In this document: positions 60,001 to 64,000 of the stretch, piece by piece | How positions within the stretch are numbered: the first letter of the stretch is position 1 | Layout of the letters: each line of letters opens with the position of its first letter | Assembly: GCF_028453695.1 (NCBI RefSeq) | Contig: NC_135777.1 | Coordinates: 3,658,001 to 3,722,000 of the forward strand | Origin: Augochlora pura | Taxonomy: Eukaryota; Arthropoda; Insecta; Hymenoptera; Halictidae | Direction: 5' to 3' | Length of the DNA stretch: 64,000 bases | Translations under genes and position numbers: made by a program | The notes under the pieces: generated by a model | Databases searched by the model: none | What the model saw: the letters and a program-made list of their open reading frames with translations, nothing else | What the model was told of the DNA's origin: nothing

Positions 60001-62834
60001 GCGGAGGCGTGGGCAGCCTGGACCTGCGATCGTCCCGATACCTGATCGGCTTCCCGTGCCTAGGGATCTCAGTCTCCTCCAAGATGATCGCGTCACCCTC
60101 CTCGACGATCTCCGGCACGAAGTCCACGTTCGTCTTGCCATCCGGACGTGGCTCCGGGCTTCTCTCGATCAACGGCTCGCTCTCTTTGCCCGTGCTCGTC
60201 GACTTGGACCGTCTGCGTGTATCAGAGTCATCCACCTGAGTGTGCTTCATCGCCGACGGAACTGTAGTTGCGACGCCGTCGACGGACAGCTGCTTCATCG
60301 CCCCCGTGTACGGCACCAACGGAACCCGCTCCGTGTCGATGGCGATCGCCGGAAGCTTCGAGAAAGAGGTCTTCTTCCTGCGAAGAGGAACATAAGCTGG
60401 AAGCGGACAGTTACCCTCACCTAAACAGTTCACGTCGCCTGGGAACAACTTCAGCAATTTCGTCGACGTTTACTTTACAAAGTGGAAGACACGTTTCGAA
60501 GTTCCCTTTAGCGACGTCAATTTTATCGTAGATCTATCGTCGCGTCTTTTTGGAGAGTTAGGTTAGAGGAGAGTTGTGGAGCTAGTTACTGTGTCGCCTG
60601 CGATCTAAATTGTGCGACGATTATTATTTGATATTTTATATAATTTGGTCAATTTTATTTGTTATGGAATATATGTAATTTCAATGGAAATCATTTTGCA
60701 GGATATCTGTTCTAAACAAATTTTTATATCAATATTTCTACTATTTAAAAATATGATAGAGATCGTTTTAGATCTATCAGGTAAACGATCTATTTTACTG
60801 AATATTTTTATTCGGTAACTCTTCCTAAATTTCTTCCGAAGTTTTACCCAGAAAATTGAAGCAACTTTTATGCTATTTTAAAAACATTCTTCTTTCGTAC
60901 ACTTCATTTTAACAAATAAATAACTGATCGAATTCGAATAGAAGAATATACCATATCTTGTGCGATAAATACAAAGTAGATCATGTTTAAAAGTAAACTT
61001 AAAATACGAGAGAGTAATTGGGTACTCCACAATAACTGGCTCCACCACCATAGGCATCTTGGAGTCAGCTGGGACCGCCCTCACTCGTGCTCCGCCCATT
61101 TCTAAACGAAGCGGACTAAGGCGACTGGTCGCTCGATAGCGAACTCCGATCACTGGAGCCCCCGAATTCTCGCGTTACCGAGCACAGCCATGGTAGAATG
61201 AATTTGTTCAGTGTGTTCCGTACGCACTTTGGGGCCTGTTGCTCGAGACCGTTGGTGTTGGCGTAGTCGGGCTCCGGCTGGGAGATCGTGGTCGAGTTCA
61301 GGCTGCACATGGACATCGAGATGTCCGTGGTCTCCGTATTGACGGACAGGCCTGCGGCGAAAGTATCGATCAGGATGGATTGTCAACGCGCTACGTAGCT
61401 TTCCTATAGTCTAATGATTTAGCTACCCTCTTTCTTGAGCGTCCCCTCCTGCCGCGGCACCGTCAGCCTGTCCATCGCTTCTTGCGTGTTCGTCGTGCAT
61501 TGGTCTCCGAGCCGCCTCCGGAACATCTGCAACCGGACAGTCGCGTTTACTTCGCCGAACAGTGACCGCATGACCGCTGGTACGATTCCCAAAAGAATGC
61601 CGAAGGCACTCAGTGTCCCGTGAAATTGTGTTCTCGGAAGCACTGGCTAAGAGGGAAGTCGTTGATAAGCAACAACTTGCGCTATTCGAACCGGGGACTG
61701 AAAGCGACAATTGCTTGAAAAATTTTTCTGAAAATAATTATCGATGACAACTCGTTTCTCGTTTGATTATAGGATAATAATGAACGGATAATTTTTAAAT
61801 TATATATTCGCTTTGTTTAATTTCGTTGTATAGTTCAGCAATTGTCTAATATTATTACTTTCATAAAATGAACTCTTTCGGTACGAGTATTTTATATCTC
61901 TTAATATTAAAGCTGGAAGCAACATTTTTTGCGTAAAGAAGAACACTGTTTTATTAAGGACAGTTTTTATTTATTTTCAATTTTCGACGCAGCGCCTCGT
62001 ACAGCGAGTGACATCGCGGACAGAGTGCTCGTACCGAAAGGCTCAAAGATAAAAGGTTGATACGTGATTTTATTCTTTTTTTTTGTGTACGATTTAAAAA
62101 TAATAATCTATTCACTATTTCGAACATTTATTTTTCCCGAGTCCTTGGTTGTGTCAAGGAAAAATTTTTGTTTCGATATTATTTATATATTATATATTAT
62201 TATATTTATTATTTATAACCGTGAACATATTTTACTGTAACAAATCATTCTTGTGGCACTTGTAAACGGTTGGGAAACCTGACGGAAAGCGTGCGACAAA
62301 TTGTAATTTTCGTAGACGCAACCGATCAGGGGTGGTTCGCTTACCTGAAGCTGGCTGTCTTTTTCCAAAAGTTGCTTACGGAATTTCTGATTGGCCATGG
62401 TGGCCTCCTTGAGCCGTTCCTCCAACTCGCTCATGCTCGAGTCACGCCTTGTCTTCGACATCGGCCTTAGGGTGGCTCTCATGCGTTTGTCGATCGCTCC
62501 CTGCGGGTTTCTTCGCAGTTCAATCAGCTGCCATAGGAAACAGGCCCTTCTTAAGCATAACAGTGTCGCGTGTACGACGCGCACGGAATTCGAACGATAG
62601 TGTGTGTACCTTCGGCACAAAAACCAGGCACAGGGTGGCCGTGCTACAGAATATTATAAACACCGACAGCATTACGAACATGGCGTCCTGCTTGTCGGCG
62701 AGCACGAAGCTGATCGCTGCTCCGGTTACGCACATGATCACCACGTTGTACACGCTCATCCCGACGTATTTGCTGTCGTTCAACGCGGGGATGCTGACGT
62801 GTCGCGTTTCCCACGCGAGGAAGGCGCCGAATAT
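57084..62834 (-). CDS. GABA-B-R2: Metabotropic GABA-B receptor subunit 2, C-terminal half (partial; 5' exons beyond the window)
   Basis: Seven coding exons in transcript order: 62834-62610, 62527-62345, 61526-61427, 61351-61228, 60377-59899, 59037-58624 and 57625-57084. They give 688 aa in one continuous frame ending in CDIVEYL. The first exon holds the last two membrane helices, with the strong GABBR2 signature AWETRHVSIPALNDSKY and then GMSVYNVVIMC and FIIFCSTATLCLVFVP. Next comes LIELRRNPQGAIDKRMRATL and a coiled coil (SELEERLKEATMANQKFRKQ) of the type that pairs GABA-B subunits. The remaining ~550 residues are a long cytoplasmic tail, Ser/Pro/Gly-rich and probably disordered. Known role: obligate heterodimer with subunit 1; subunit 2 couples to Gi/o for slow inhibitory neurotransmission. 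The match to vertebrate GABBR2, not GABBR1, in the helix 5-6 region favours subunit 2. The ligand-binding domain and helices 1-5 are missing only because the window ends. Confidence 0.92.
57789..58023. mobile_element. TTAA-type (piggyBac-like) MITE, 235 bp
   Basis: TTAA (57785-57788) precedes CCCTCTTAGTACC; GGTACTAAGAGGG is followed by TTAA (58024-58027). That is a perfect 13-bp inverted end with an intact duplication. The AT-rich interior is non-coding. Confidence 0.8.
58100..58250 (+). pseudogene. Broken RNase H domain fragment of a non-LTR retrotransposon
   Basis: One frame reads IVIAWIPSHVGNF and then stops. A shift of one base gives GDNQADRAAKEATT and NAHKTTLPYLSY. WIPSHVG followed by GN/DxxADxAAKEA is the C-terminal RNase H signature of jockey/R1-like elements. 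Only about 50 codons remain, frameshifted, with no reverse transcriptase nearby, so this is a dead fragment. Its orientation is opposite to the host gene. Confidence 0.75.
58251..58386. repeat. Two abutting 68-bp hairpin units with a common loop
   Basis: Unit 1: arms 58251-58269 and 58300-58318 (17 of 19 paired, with two G-T mismatches), loop 58270-58299. Unit 2: arms 58319-58337 and 58368-58386 (19 of 19 paired), loop 58338-58367. The two 30-nt loops differ at one base (TATAAA against TACAAA), but the arm sequences differ at 12 of 19 positions. There is no spacer between units. Confidence 0.9.
59038..59898 (-). other. GABA-B receptor intron before the penultimate coding exon
   Basis: AT-rich, with TATA/ATTATA tracts at 59345-59425. 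CCCTTTGCACTACGA at 59100 resembles a TTAA-type MITE end (flank TCAA), and AAGGGTTAA near 59475 could be its partner, but the inverted match is poor. Nothing else recognised. Confidence 0.6.
60378..61227 (-). other. GABA-B receptor tail intron with a candidate alternative exon
   Basis: An 850-bp intron with ordinary AT-rich sequence, except for the open block at 61026-61101 described separately. Confidence 0.65.
61026..61101 (-). CDS. GABA-B-R2: Candidate alternative exon of the GABA-B receptor tail
   Basis: Read on the minus strand, TTTAG precedes an open 76-nt block encoding MGGARVRAVPADSKMPMV and then VEPVIV, followed by a GTACCC donor. Its entry phase (1) and exit phase (2) equal those of the 61351-61228 exon. 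It could therefore replace that exon while keeping the frame into KKTSFSKLP of the next exon. Including both in series would break the frame. The peptide does not look like random intron translation, but no homolog was recalled, so it may be spurious. Confidence 0.4.
61527..62344 (-). other. GABA-B receptor intron downstream of the coiled-coil exon
   Basis: An 818-bp AT-rich intron with no recognised repeat or gene. Confidence 0.75.
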
Positions 62835-64000
62835 CTGTAACACGGCAACTTTGAAACGATTACACGGACACAGAAGACACCGCCCCCCCCCGATCGTCCG
62901 CAATGCCACCCCCAGTCGACTCGCGCGTCTCTTAGGCTCGTAACACGCTCACATTGGATCAAAAACCTGTTCGCACACCTAGTCATTTTGCAATAACTTT
63001 GGACAAGCAAATCATAGATAAACAAAAACTATTTCAATTATTTAGTACAAATGAAGAATTTCTAATAACGCATAACAAGAAAGTGATGCAAGAAATACAA
63101 GAATTTGAGAACCAAAAAAGTATTCGTACACTTTCAGTTACAATTGAAAGTTTATGATTATTGCTGTACTCCATTGCAATTAATATTTTGTGTGCATTCC
63201 TTTAAAATATACTAATTTTGTTTCGTTTAAAATCCGATAAAATTCCCGCGCAACACGGGTTTATTTTTGATCCGAAATCCTGTGCCGCGAAGAGTTAAAA
63301 TAAAACCAAGGGAGCGTGTTTCGAACTTTAGATTGCATTTAATTCGTTTGAACATTATGCATTATCGAGTTAACGAAAGCGAACTTATAGTTACATTCGC
63401 AATAAAGTGATTAACTTTTTGAAAACCGTGGAACGTCGAGTCAACAAGTCGAACGAATATTTACGATTTAATCATGCAGGAATAATTACGCCGCGGGTTT
63501 GGAAAAACTGATCGCCTGATTACTGGCACGGATCGAATAATTAAACGTTTGCGGCAATTATTTCGTACGCGAAAATGTCGAAATTTCGATCGCTAAAACT
63601 TTTGAACCATTCTAAGGTACGTTAACTCTACAGCGTGCAATTTTGTTTATAAAATGAACGATTCATACAGGAATCACTGCACATTGGTGTAATATAATAT
63701 TTTTATTTCTTATATTTTATTTAACTATATATAATGAGAGAAACAAAAATTAAGCTCGTTTTAATCAATAATTCCTTAGTTATCTCAATTTCGAAGCAAA
63801 CACCGATCTTAACGACAACTGTCCGATTTGCCGTTAAAATAATTACCTCCAACATCGTTGCGTCTTTTTTAATAATGCGGCCGGCGCATCGTTTATACCG
63901 TGTGTAGTGAAACATCAAAGAAAAAATGCGGTTGACGCGTGCTCGCATGAAAGCGCGCTGTAGGGTCAAACGACGTGCAGCGTCTTCGCGTAAATTAACG
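62835..64000 (-). other. GABA-B receptor intron running off the right edge
   Basis: No further receptor exon was found before the window ends. A run of nine or ten C sits near 62882. The exons for the N-terminal ligand domain and the first five helices must lie beyond 64000. Confidence 0.7.

Noticed and set aside
60878..61153. Treating the whole 91-codon minus-strand frame as a separate gene
   Set aside because: Only its central 25 residues are bounded by splice signals matching the receptor gene; the AT-rich remainder looks like intron.

Overview
This window is nuclear DNA from an insect, most likely a hymenopteran (bee, ant or wasp). The grounds are insect-type multi-exon genes with GT-AG introns, AT-rich introns beside CpG-rich gene-flanking blocks, many GA/CT microsatellites, and several short elements flanked by TTAA. 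The protein families fix it as an arthropod; the order is inferred from overall character and not proven. No bacterial features, CRISPR arrays, rRNA or recognisable tRNA genes were seen.

Layout: positions 1-8.9 kb hold repeats and the 5' flank of the first gene. From 8.9 to 18.6 kb (+) lies a KDM3-family JmjC histone H3K9 demethylase in nine coding exons. About 5.8 kb of 3' flank follows. From 24.4 to 35.0 kb (+) lies PTPN9/Ptpmeg2, a CRAL-TRIO plus tyrosine phosphatase protein in ten coding exons with a 5.2 kb fourth intron. About 6.5 kb of gene-free sequence follows. A single-exon CZIB (C1orf123/UPF0587) gene sits at 41.5-41.9 kb (-), head to head with WDR24, a GATOR2 subunit in twelve coding exons at 43.4-47.0 kb (+). 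WDR24 converges on an eight-exon cytosolic-type aldehyde dehydrogenase at 47.4-51.2 kb (-). After a 5.9 kb gap, the last seven coding exons of a metabotropic GABA-B receptor subunit 2 occupy 57.1-62.8 kb (-); its N-terminal half lies beyond the right edge.

The genes are unrelated housekeeping, signalling and chromatin genes and form no pathway together. Nearly every splice junction was checked for phase continuity by hand, and all five complete genes give uninterrupted reading frames (1839, 680, 161, 772 and 492 aa).

The non-coding part is rich in mobile-element debris. It holds at least eight short elements with inverted ends starting CCC and flanked by TTAA or a decayed TTAA (piggyBac-like MITEs), a long-inverted-repeat element family in the first 5 kb, an 0.9 kb tandem duplication in a KDM3 intron, a 20-bp minisatellite in an ALDH intron, and a frameshifted RNase H fragment of a non-LTR retrotransposon. 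The oddest structure is a pair of abutting 68-bp hairpin units at 58251-58386. They share a nearly identical 30-nt loop but have different 19-bp stems. A second candidate novelty is a pair of phase-matched, possibly mutually exclusive exons in the cytoplasmic tail of the GABA-B receptor.
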